This document shows, piece after piece, positions 1 through 5,336 of a stretch of DNA of 5,336 nucleotides. The stretch covers positions 1 through 5,336 of the forward strand of contig JAHEXM010000156.1 in the NCBI GenBank assembly GCA_023252115.1, in the 5' to 3' direction. The stretch comes from Micrococcales bacterium. GTDB taxonomy: Bacteria; Actinomycetota; Actinomycetes; S36-B12; UBA10799. The notes under the pieces are model-generated. The model saw nothing but the letters and a program-made list of their open reading frames with translations, was not told where the DNA came from and searched no databases. Made by a program: the position numbers and the translations under genes. The number at the start of each line of letters is the position of its first letter. Positions within the stretch are counted from its first letter, which is position 1.

Positions 1-791
1 ACGCAGACTAGAGCCAATGGACTGAATCGCTGGGCAGCAACCCGAAGTCCAACATCACGAGGCCAGGCCAAGGTCGCCAACGCCATCACGCCGCCGATCC
101 ACACTGCCGCAGCGACGGCATGCGCAACGCCATTGACCAGGGCCAGAGTGTGATCGCCAAGGCCGGCTGCGTGTCCGGCCAACGCCGGAACGCCAACGCC
201 TACGCACGCAAGAACCAGCCATGCTGTTGCCGACGTGAGTCGCGCCGTGACAAAAGCGCCGACGCCAACGACCACAGCCAGAGCCCCTGAAATCAGCAGC
301 GTTCTAACGTTTTGAATGTCCCACGCGTACGTCGTGATTGTTTCGGGTGACAGAGCCGTGCCGAGCGAGACTCCCAGAATGTCCGAAAGCGTGAACAGCG
401 CTGAAATCAACGACGCAACGCACCAGATGCCTGCGGCGATTGCAGCGCGGACAAGCGCTGTACGACCACGCCGCGAGACCAGACCCTTCTTGGAATCGGG
501 ATCCAGGAATGCCGCCAGAAGCAGCCAGCCGACAGTGACAATTCCGGCAACAAAGGTGATCGCGTTTGCGATCGGAAGTCCCCAGCCGACGATCGGTCCG
601 GGGTCACCGAGTCCAACCGGGCTTGCCTTGTAACTTGCGCCCGAAAGGATCATCCCAATGACAACCGCGACAACGGCCACGCCCCCGAGTGCCAGTGCAA
701 TTCGAAGACTCGGCGAGGAGCCCGTTACCCCACTGCCAGCAGCAGCTTTCGTTGGACGTGTCTTGGTCTCTGCACTCACGCGTCCGAGCAT
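1..791 (-). CDS. CopD/CtaG-type copper and cytochrome c oxidase assembly membrane protein (N-terminal part)
   Basis: The frame stays open from an ATG at 789-791 to the window edge, giving 263 residues without a stop, so the C-terminus is missing. After a basic, hydrophilic N-terminus (about 1-28) there are roughly six hydrophobic segments: about 29-50, 66-96, 112-135, 162-184, 188-206 and 216-243. The best marker is AGHAAG at 205-210 followed by NGVAHAVAAAVWIGG at 220-234. This spacing of His207 and His224 with a W-x-G-G is typical of actinobacterial CopD-like proteins, and RFSPLALVC at the edge resembles the start of the CopD domain proper. In actinobacteria this architecture is usually fused to a C-terminal CtaG (caa3 oxidase assembly) domain in a protein of about 650 residues. 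The expected role is copper handling in the membrane for cytochrome c oxidase; the CtaG half is inferred because it would lie outside the window. An in-frame TGA sits a few codons upstream of the ATG. GTG at codon 5 is a possible alternative start, and neither has a strong ribosome site (only AGAGAA at 795-800). Confidence 0.83.
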   Translation of the reverse strand, partial: MLGRVSAETKTRPTKAAAGSGVTGSSPSLRIALALGGVAVVAVVIGMILSGASYKASPVGLGDPGPIVGWGLPIANAITFVAGIVTVGWLLLAAFLDPDSKKGLVSRRGRTALVRAAIAAGIWCVASLISALFTLSDILGVSLGTALSPETITTYAWDIQNVRTLLISGALAVVVGVGAFVTARLTSATAWLVLACVGVGVPALAGHAAGLGDHTLALVNGVAHAVAAAVWIGGVMALATLAWPRDVGLRVAAQRFSPLALVC

Positions 792-898
792 ACGTTCTCT
801 GGCTCCGCGACCACTGCGCCCTTCGGGCCGCGAGACGACATCTCACGAAATGGAAGGCCAATGCGTGCGTGGTGGTCCTGTAACGACGTGGGACGCAG
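792..898. other. Intergenic gap between the acyl-CoA dehydrogenase and the CopD/CtaG-like gene
   Basis: These 107 bases separate two minus-strand genes. I found no convincing -35/-10 pair and no hairpin followed by a T-run. The only local fold is a short GCCC-GAA-GGGC hairpin near 816-826 with no U-tract, which does not qualify as a terminator. Read-through from the dehydrogenase gene into the membrane protein gene is therefore possible but not shown. Confidence 0.4.
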
Positions 899-2731
899 TT
901 AGAATGATTCCTCTGGCAAGTCCATGACGTCAAGCGTCGTGGCTTCTGCCACTGCTCGCTCTGCTGCCAGCAGCGGCAGACGATTCTGAGCAAACCATTT
1001 GGCCGTGGTGACCTTGCCTTCGTAGAAGGCCTTGTCACGACCAGTCGCTCCAGCATCAAGTGCAGCGATCGCGACCTCTGCCTGACGCATCAACAGCCAA
1101 CCGATGACCAAATCACCAAACATCATCAGCAAGCGGGTGGTGTTGAGTCCGGTTCGGTAAAGCTCCCGCGGATCATCCTGGCTCTTCATGAGCCAGCCAC
1201 CCATGGTTCCGATCGTGCCTTGAACCGACTCAAGAGCCTCGCCCAAAAGTTCACGCTCAGCAGCGAGCTGGTCGCCACCACTGGTGTTCTTGACGGTCTC
1301 GGTGACATCCGCAGCAAGCGCGGTGACAGCTTGGAATTGGTCCCGGACCATCTTGCGGAAGAAGAAGTCCATGCCCTGAATCGCTGTTGTGCCTTCGTAC
1401 AACGTGTCGATCTTTGCGTCCCGCACATATTGCTCGATGGGGTAGTCCTGCAGGAAGCCTGAGCCACCGAATGTTTGCAGTGACTCGGTTCCGAGGACTA
1501 TCCATGCCCGCTCTGAACCAACACCCTTAACGATCGGCAACAGCAGGTCGTTGAGTTTGTCGGCCATGTCGCCTTCGCCGTGCGCAGCCCCATCGATGAT
1601 TACCTGGTCCTGCTGCTTGGCGGTGAACGCCACCAGCGCGCGAAGGCCTTCGGCGTATGCCTTTTGCGTCATCAGGCTTCGGCGAACGTCCGGGTGGTGG
1701 GTGATCGTGACGCGAGGCGCTGACTTGTCCAGCATCTGTGTCAGGTCAGCACCTTGCACGCGGTCTTTGGCGTACTCGAGCGCGTTGAGGTAGCCGGTCG
1801 ACAGAGTCGCAATGGCCTTTGTACCGACCATCATGCGTGCGTATTCGATGACCTTGAACATTTGCGCGATGCCGTCATGGATATCGCCGACCAAGTAACC
1901 AACTGCAGGCTCGTGCTCGCCAAACGTCAGTTCACACGTCGTCGATGACTTGATACCCATCTTCTTTTCGACGTTCGTGGTGTAAACACCATTGCGCTCA
2001 CCGATCTCGCCAGTGTTCGTGTCGAAGAGGAACTTCGGAACAACGAACAGACTCAGACCCTTGGTGCCGCCACCAGCTCCTTCGGGGCGGGCAAGAACCA
2101 AGTGAACGATGTTGTCGTGGATGTCGTTTTCGCCACCGGTGATGAAGCGCTTGACACCTTCGATGTGCCAGGTGCCGTCAGCTTGCTCGATAGCTTTGGT
2201 GCGACCAGCGCCGACATCTGAACCTGCATCAGGCTCGGTCAGCACCATGGTTGCGCCCCAGGCGTTGTCAATGATGAATTCCGCCCAGCGCTTCTGCTCA
2301 TCAGTGCCCAGCGCTTGCAGGATCGCGCCGAATCCTGGACCAGCAAGCGTCATGTATGCGGCAGGGTTTGCGCCGAGGAACATTTCGGCAATGGCCCAGT
2401 GAAGGCTTGGCGGAGCACTCACGCCACCGAGTTCGGGCGAGAGCGACATACGCCAGAACTCTGCGTCGTACAGCGCCTTGTACGACGCTTTCCACTCTTC
2501 GTCCATCGTGATCGTGCAGGTCTTGGGGTCATAGACGGGTGGGCGTCGGTCGCCGGCTACAAAGCCATCGGCCAACGGTCCGCTGGCGAGGACCTCGGCC
2601 TGGCGAAGCAAGTCGCGGGCAGTCTCGGTGTCGATCTCGGCGAACGGTCCGTTACCCAGACGTTCGTCGGCGCGAAAGACCTCGAACAGGTTGAATTCGA
2701 TGTCCCGAAGGTTGCTCTTGTAGTGGCCCAT
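899..2731 (-). CDS. fadE5: FadE5-like acyl-CoA dehydrogenase
   Basis: This flavoenzyme carries out the first step of fatty-acid beta-oxidation: FAD-dependent alpha,beta-dehydrogenation of acyl-CoA in the cytoplasm, with electrons passed to an electron-transfer flavoprotein. The 610-residue length and the sequence throughout match mycobacterial FadE5 (about 611 residues). Visible blocks are the N-terminal [18 protein letters not shown] (1-18), typical of the long ACAD subfamily; the alpha-helical N domain (about 80-157); the FAD/substrate signature [14 protein letters not shown] (161-174) leading into the beta domain (to about 271); and the C-terminal helical domain (about 282-455). [20 protein letters not shown] is at 421-440, and the expected catalytic base is Glu446 in DTLYEGT (442-448). 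The extra C-terminal domain of this subfamily spans about 470-597. The ATG is preceded by a good ribosome site, AGGGAG, six bases upstream. Mycobacterial FadE5 is known for broad chain-length use; the same is inferred here. The related DmdC-type (methylmercaptopropionyl-CoA) dehydrogenases share this architecture, so substrate is less certain than family. No thiolase or hydratase gene is in the window. Confidence 0.97.
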   Translation of the reverse strand: MGHYKSNLRDIEFNLFEVFRADERLGNGPFAEIDTETARDLLRQAEVLASGPLADGFVAGDRRPPVYDPKTCTITMDEEWKASYKALYDAEFWRMSLSPELGGVSAPPSLHWAIAEMFLGANPAAYMTLAGPGFGAILQALGTDEQKRWAEFIIDNAWGATMVLTEPDAGSDVGAGRTKAIEQADGTWHIEGVKRFITGGENDIHDNIVHLVLARPEGAGGGTKGLSLFVVPKFLFDTNTGEIGERNGVYTTNVEKKMGIKSSTTCELTFGEHEPAVGYLVGDIHDGIAQMFKVIEYARMMVGTKAIATLSTGYLNALEYAKDRVQGADLTQMLDKSAPRVTITHHPDVRRSLMTQKAYAEGLRALVAFTAKQQDQVIIDGAAHGEGDMADKLNDLLLPIVKGVGSERAWIVLGTESLQTFGGSGFLQDYPIEQYVRDAKIDTLYEGTTAIQGMDFFFRKMVRDQFQAVTALAADVTETVKNTSGGDQLAAERELLGEALESVQGTIGTMGGWLMKSQDDPRELYRTGLNTTRLLMMFGDLVIGWLLMRQAEVAIAALDAGATGRDKAFYEGKVTTAKWFAQNRLPLLAAERAVAEATTLDVMDLPEESF

Positions 2732-2737
2732 CCCACG

Positions 2738-2743
2738 CTCCCT
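2738..2743 (-). promoter_or_regulatory. Ribosome binding site of the acyl-CoA dehydrogenase gene
   Basis: On the minus strand AGGGAG lies six bases before the ATG at 2729-2731. It is the strongest Shine-Dalgarno-like sequence in the window and fixes the start of the dehydrogenase. Confidence 0.8.
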
Positions 2744-2792
2744 GCTCGAATACGGGGTAACGCGACAGCCAGCGTGATCGAGGCCGCCGTAG

Positions 2793-2808
2793 GTTACCCG
2801 TCAGTAAC
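2793..2808. promoter_or_regulatory. Putative operator 1, 16-bp inverted repeat
   Basis: The plus strand reads GTTACCCGTCAGTAAC, with perfect GTTAC/GTAAC arms around six bases. It lies just downstream of the proposed -10 hexamer, where a bound protein would cover the transcription start. Its right half (CAGTAAC) is identical to that of the second repeat at 2817-2832. Size and symmetry suit a TetR-family repressor dimer, the class that commonly controls fatty-acid degradation genes in actinobacteria; the identity of the regulator is inferred. Confidence 0.6.
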
Positions 2809-2811
2809 TCA

Positions 2812-2840
2812 ATCATGCTACTCGCCAGTAACATAAGCAA
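2812..2840 (-). promoter_or_regulatory. Possible sigma-70 type promoter for the acyl-CoA dehydrogenase gene
   Basis: On the minus strand TTGCTT (2835-2840) and CATGAT (2812-2817) are separated by exactly 17 bases, matching the -35/-10 consensus at three and four of six positions. TAGCAT at 2815-2820 is an alternative -10 but has no good -35 at the usual distance. The match is weak in itself; its placement around the two inverted repeats and about 80 bases before the start codon makes it plausible. Confidence 0.35.
2817..2832. promoter_or_regulatory. Putative operator 2, 16-bp imperfect inverted repeat
   Basis: The plus strand reads GCTACTCGCCAGTAAC. The two halves agree at six of eight positions, and the sequence repeats operator 1 at a centre-to-centre distance of 24 bp, with the same YCAGTAAC right half. 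It occupies the spacer between the proposed -35 and -10 elements, so binding would compete directly with RNA polymerase. Confidence 0.55.
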
Positions 2841-2890
2841 GCCCTTGGGGAGATTCACGGCCAGTTATCTACATCACGTTCTGGCTGGAG

Positions 2891-3364
2891 CTAGCGGGCA
2901 GCGCGGTCATCGGTGCGCAAGCCGGCCACCAATCCAAATGTGACCAAGGCACCCGTCACCAGGTGAACAATCGTGAGTACGACCTTGGTAGATGCGGGAA
3001 TGTCAGTTGGCTGTCCAAGCGGTGCGCTGAGTGACGCAATGGTCACCACCACTCCAGCGATCAGGATCCACTGGCCAGCTCGACGGACCTGCTTCGCCAG
3101 CAGCCCAGCGAGTAGCCCTGCAAGAAGTGCTGCAAACAGAGTCGCTCCGATCACGCTCAGCGGACCAAGCACTACCGACTCTCCGTTCGGCGAGGGCCAC
3201 ACCAAAAACGGGACGCCCAGCAATCCGGAGACGAAGATCAGAATGATGTTGCAAGCGGCAGCGACGACGCCCCAGACCAACCCAGAACGGACGCTTGACC
3301 GAACGCGGCGAACCGGGCGCGGGTCACGCGGCAACGGGCGCGCAACAGAACGGCCTGAACTCAT
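2891..3364 (-). CDS. DUF6069-like four-helix membrane protein
   Basis: This 157-residue protein has a basic, proline- and arginine-rich N-terminus (1-27) and four predicted membrane segments at about 28-50, 68-90, 97-114 and 126-148. The second segment contains the tandem small-residue pattern ALLAGLLAGLLA (79-90). A short loop, LSAPLGQPTD (112-121), precedes the last helix with its histidine (TIVHLVTGAL, 131-140). Two short hydrophobic halves, a conserved PLG loop and a His in helix 4 are the pattern I associate with the actinobacterial DUF6069 family; no biochemical function is known for it and I assign none. The ATG is at 3362-3364, with a modest GGAAG 12 bases upstream. It lies 76 bases after the protease gene on the same strand and may share its transcript, although the gap is large enough for its own promoter. 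Confidence 0.82.
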   Translation of the reverse strand: MSSGRSVARPLPRDPRPVRRVRSSVRSGLVWGVVAAACNIILIFVSGLLGVPFLVWPSPNGESVVLGPLSVIGATLFAALLAGLLAGLLAKQVRRAGQWILIAGVVVTIASLSAPLGQPTDIPASTKVVLTIVHLVTGALVTFGLVAGLRTDDRAAR

Positions 3365-3440
3365 CCGGCGAACTTACTTCCGGCTGATGGGATGGCCGCG
3401 ACCGCGTGGGAGTCTCACGCCAGCGGAACTCTGTTTGACG
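3365..3440. other. Gap between the serine protease and the DUF6069-like gene
   Basis: The 76 bases hold the GGAAG ribosome site (3377-3381) and one short hairpin (GCGTG 3404-3408 with CACGC 3416-3420). No T-run follows the hairpin on the minus strand, so I see no terminator that would separate the two genes, and no clear promoter. Confidence 0.35.
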
Positions 3441-4379
3441 CTAGGTCGCGTTGCGGCTAATCCATGGTGCGAAGGACGAGACGCGGGTTGCCCATTCCGG
3501 ATAGCGGGTCGACGCGCAGTCGACCGCACTGCTATCGATGCCCACAATGCGCCGCACTCCGTAGACGACCGCCACGATGGCCCCGCCACTGTCGCCAAAG
3601 CAGGCGCCTTTCCTACCGCGGGTGACACCGACACATTCCGAGTACCAGGAATTGAAATTGGTGTACCGCCCGCATCGGGCGCCCTTCTTTGGACCCGACA
3701 GATCCCGAAGAGTGACTTGCTTTAAGTAGGTGCTGGTGTCACCGTCGCGGCTGGTCAAGCCGAAGCCGTAAGCGATCACGGCTTGCCCACGCAGCGGCCG
3801 AATCGTTGACCTTGCGACTGGCAAGTACGAAGTACCGAGATCCGAATTCGTGTGAATCAGAGCGACGTCGTATCGCGCGGTGCTGCTGTCGGGGCGGTAG
3901 TTGCGATGCACGACCACTCGGTCAATCCACAGATGCGGGCCAGTATCGGCAACTGCAGGATTCACGAAGAGCGCTGTCGCACCAATTCCGGTGTTGGCTG
4001 TCCCCTGTTTGCTATCAACGCAGTGCGCGGCTGTCAAAACCCAGTGCGCCGAGATCGCAGTGCCGCCGCAGTCATAGGCATTGCCGTCGGGCATCGACAC
4101 GAGAAGCTGGACGAACCAGGGGGTATCGATCCGATTAGCGGCTTGGCCGCCGATTATTCGAGTGCTAACTCCAGCCGAAGTATTCGATGCAGCCGGTCCG
4201 GGGGAAACGGCGGCAGTTGCCACGCCAAGGGGCGTCAGCGCAAGCGCCAAAACAACCCCAACAGCAACGGCCAGTCGGACGGTGATTGAACGGTTTGGCC
4301 TTCGCATGTATCGACGGTAAGTCGATGTCGGTTCATCCGCAAGACGAGCAGACGCTGGCACGTTGTCTATTGCACCCAT
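3441..4379 (-). CDS. Secreted trypsin/chymotrypsin-fold (S1) serine protease
   Basis: This is an exported endopeptidase zymogen. A hydrophobic stretch (about 34-56) ending in VATAA is a signal peptide with likely cleavage near 56-57. A short propeptide follows, then the activation site R74-IIGG, where cleavage would free Ile75 to pair with Asp263. The triad is His119 in TAAHC (116-120), Asp171 in DVALI, and Ser264 in GDSGG (262-266). Cysteines fit the three usual disulfides: 104/120, 236/249 and 260/288. By my alignment the pocket residue equivalent to chymotrypsin 189 is Gly258, not Asp, and that equivalent to 226 is Glu295, so simple trypsin-like Arg/Lys specificity is not expected. The start is uncertain. 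The ATG at 4379 is six bases from the upstream stop, suggesting translational coupling, but the ATG at 4305-4307 (residue 25, MRRPNRS) gives a more standard signal peptide. Neither has a clear ribosome site. Physiological substrate unknown. Confidence 0.95.
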   Translation of the reverse strand: MGAIDNVPASARLADEPTSTYRRYMRRPNRSITVRLAVAVGVVLALALTPLGVATAAVSPGPAASNTSAGVSTRIIGGQAANRIDTPWFVQLLVSMPDGNAYDCGGTAISAHWVLTAAHCVDSKQGTANTGIGATALFVNPAVADTGPHLWIDRVVVHRNYRPDSSTARYDVALIHTNSDLGTSYLPVARSTIRPLRGQAVIAYGFGLTSRDGDTSTYLKQVTLRDLSGPKKGARCGRYTNFNSWYSECVGVTRGRKGACFGDSGGAIVAVVYGVRRIVGIDSSAVDCASTRYPEWATRVSSFAPWISRNAT

Positions 4380-4385
4380 CCGGGA

Positions 4386-5336
4386 CTAGTCAGTCTGCCA
4401 AGTAAAGCCAAGTGCTGACGCCGAAAACGGGTCAAGCAGACCGTCGAGCTTTTCCGCGGGGTAACCCATGGATTGCTTGAGCAGATTGATCGAGTCGACT
4501 GTTGGTTGTTGGTATTGCCCATCAGCGCCCGATGCCGTTAGCGCGGGCGCGGCGAACGCCGTTGCCAACAAAGCAGTCTGCAGGGCCTTGATTGTCGTCC
4601 GCTGCCTAGTGCCGACAACGGCAGCCGATGAAAGGAACACCTTGCCGGTGTTCGGCACAAGGGCTGCTGGTGGATTGGGATCAGCTGGACGAACCCGGAA
4701 GTACCACGCATGCTTGAGGCTGTTGTGTTGCCGCCAGACGCTGAGCGAACCTGGACCGTAAGGCGTCGACTGAACAACGTTGCCACCGCCGATGTACAGC
4801 TGCGCGTGGCCCTTTGCTCCCCCTGATTGCGATGGGTCCGGCCCGTTGAATTCAATAATCAGATCGCCGGGTCGTCGACTACTCGCATTAACGCGAACAA
4901 GATTTGTGTCGCCGTAGTTGTGAGTCACATAAGCACCGGTGTACGAGAACAGTGGATACACCGGCACGCTGTAGCCCAAGGTCTTGCTTCGGATCACCGA
5001 GCCGGCTGCGTTGTACGCGCGGCCGATAAAAGAGCTGCAGTCGAACATGTAGGGACGGACCGAGTCTCGGCCGATCCCTTTATGCGCGTAGGGCGCACCG
5101 AGGTGGGCAAACGCATATCGAATGGCACGCCGCGCGTCGGCACTTGGCGCGTTGAGTACCGCTCGTGCGCAGAGTCGGTGGGCAGTACCGGAAACGAGGA
5201 TTGTCCCGCGGGCTACCCGGCCAGGGCAGGTGGCGGGTGCCGTTTCAATTGGCAGGCTGCGGGTTGCCGAGCCTCCGGTATTGGCTTCGAGAGCCTGCGC
5301 TTCGGTGGCGGGCAAGTTGCCGAAAGAACTCGCGGC
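4386..5336 (-). CDS. NlpC/P60 family cysteine peptidase with C-terminal peptidoglycan-binding-like region (N-terminus outside window)
   Basis: The frame is open to the window edge, showing 316 residues (numbered from the edge); the true start and any signal peptide are outside. A TTG at 5313-5315 is not needed as a start, because coding continues upstream. From about 66 the sequence follows the NlpC/P60 pattern: ARRAIRYAFAHLGAPYAHKG (68-87), the nucleophile Cys100 in FDCSSF, RPGDLI (155-160), then catalytic His177 in GHAQLYIGGG and a Gln (189) at the third polar position where His is commonest. Such enzymes cleave gamma-D-glutamyl-diamino-acid bonds in peptidoglycan peptides outside the membrane. 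After a Pro/Ala-rich linker (about 218-232), residues 243-312 contain LQTAL, DGQY and LDGLLDPFSASAL, resembling a peptidoglycan-binding type 1 repeat; this assignment is moderate. Cys37 and Cys56 in the N-terminal part could form a disulfide. The stop is six bases before the serine protease ATG, so the two form an operon. Role inferred: cell-wall remodelling or lysis of other cells. Confidence 0.93.
   Translation of the reverse strand, partial: AASSFGNLPATEAQALEANTGGSATRSLPIETAPATCPGRVARGTILVSGTAHRLCARAVLNAPSADARRAIRYAFAHLGAPYAHKGIGRDSVRPYMFDCSSFIGRAYNAAGSVIRSKTLGYSVPVYPLFSYTGAYVTHNYGDTNLVRVNASSRRPGDLIIEFNGPDPSQSGGAKGHAQLYIGGGNVVQSTPYGPGSLSVWRQHNSLKHAWYFRVRPADPNPPAALVPNTGKVFLSSAAVVGTRQRTTIKALQTALLATAFAAPALTASGADGQYQQPTVDSINLLKQSMGYPAEKLDGLLDPFSASALGFTWQTD

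Noticed and set aside
2757..2761. A third GTAAC half-site between operator 1 and the ribosome binding site
   Set aside because: The opposite half is absent (the flanking bases do not form an inverted repeat), so a lone five-base match is easily due to chance.
2315..2836. A 173-codon plus-strand open frame antisense to the start of the acyl-CoA dehydrogenase
   Set aside because: It covers a highly conserved dehydrogenase N-terminus on the other strand, and its product shows no family features.
2841..2885. Possible terminator after the DUF6069-like gene (GCCAG/CTGGC pairing, and CCC-AA-GGG)
   Set aside because: The first has a loop of about 16 bases and the second only three pairs; neither is followed by a T-run.
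3404..3420. Hairpin GCGTG/CACGC between the protease and DUF6069-like genes as a terminator
   Set aside because: The stem is only five pairs before a mismatch on the transcribed strand, and no T-run follows.
2973..3725. A 250-codon plus-strand open frame spanning the DUF6069-like gene and the 3' end of the protease gene
   Set aside because: It lies antisense to two well-supported genes, and its product is rich in Arg, Pro, Ser and Thr with no recognisable domain, as expected of a shadow frame in GC-rich DNA.
4275..4307. Twin-arginine export signal in the protease N-terminus (MRRPNRS)
   Set aside because: The paired arginines are not followed by the hydrophobic FLK-type residues of the consensus, so a standard Sec signal peptide is the simpler reading.
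5313..5315. TTG as the start codon of the NlpC/P60 gene
   Set aside because: The frame continues open to the window edge with no ribosome site before the TTG, and no signal peptide follows it although the enzyme should be exported.

Overview
This window is ordinary chromosomal DNA of an actinobacterium of moderate GC; a few lines counted by hand give about 55-60%. The assignment rests on three things. There is an acyl-CoA dehydrogenase that reads like mycobacterial FadE5. There is a membrane protein with the layout of the actinobacterial CopD/CtaG fusion proteins. There is also a small four-helix protein resembling the actinobacterial DUF6069 family. I cannot name a genus. All five genes lie on the minus strand, so transcription runs from high to low coordinates, and the window cuts a gene at each end.

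In transcription order, the first gene (4386-5336, N-terminus outside the window) encodes a probably secreted NlpC/P60 cysteine peptidase of the peptidoglycan-hydrolase type, with a C-terminal region resembling a peptidoglycan-binding domain. Six bases after its stop comes a secreted chymotrypsin-fold serine protease (3441-4379) with an intact His-Asp-Ser triad. These two are almost certainly co-transcribed and form an exported-hydrolase unit. After a 76-base gap comes the DUF6069-like membrane protein (2891-3364), possibly on the same message.

A 159-base intergenic region (2732-2890) then carries the control region of the acyl-CoA dehydrogenase. It holds a good ribosome binding site, a plausible promoter, and two related 16-bp inverted repeats 24 bp apart. 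One repeat lies between the -35 and -10 hexamers and the other just downstream of the -10. This looks like a repressor-controlled fatty-acid degradation gene. The dehydrogenase (899-2731) is complete at 610 residues with all expected domains. After a 107-base gap, a multi-pass membrane protein (1-791, C-terminus outside the window) begins; it is the N-terminal, copper-handling part of a likely CopD/CtaG protein linked to cytochrome oxidase assembly.

I see no mobile element, CRISPR array, RNA gene or clear terminator, and no evidence of a wholly new system. The points most worth following are the paired operators before the dehydrogenase, the coupled NlpC/P60-protease pair, and the unusual predicted specificity pocket of the protease.
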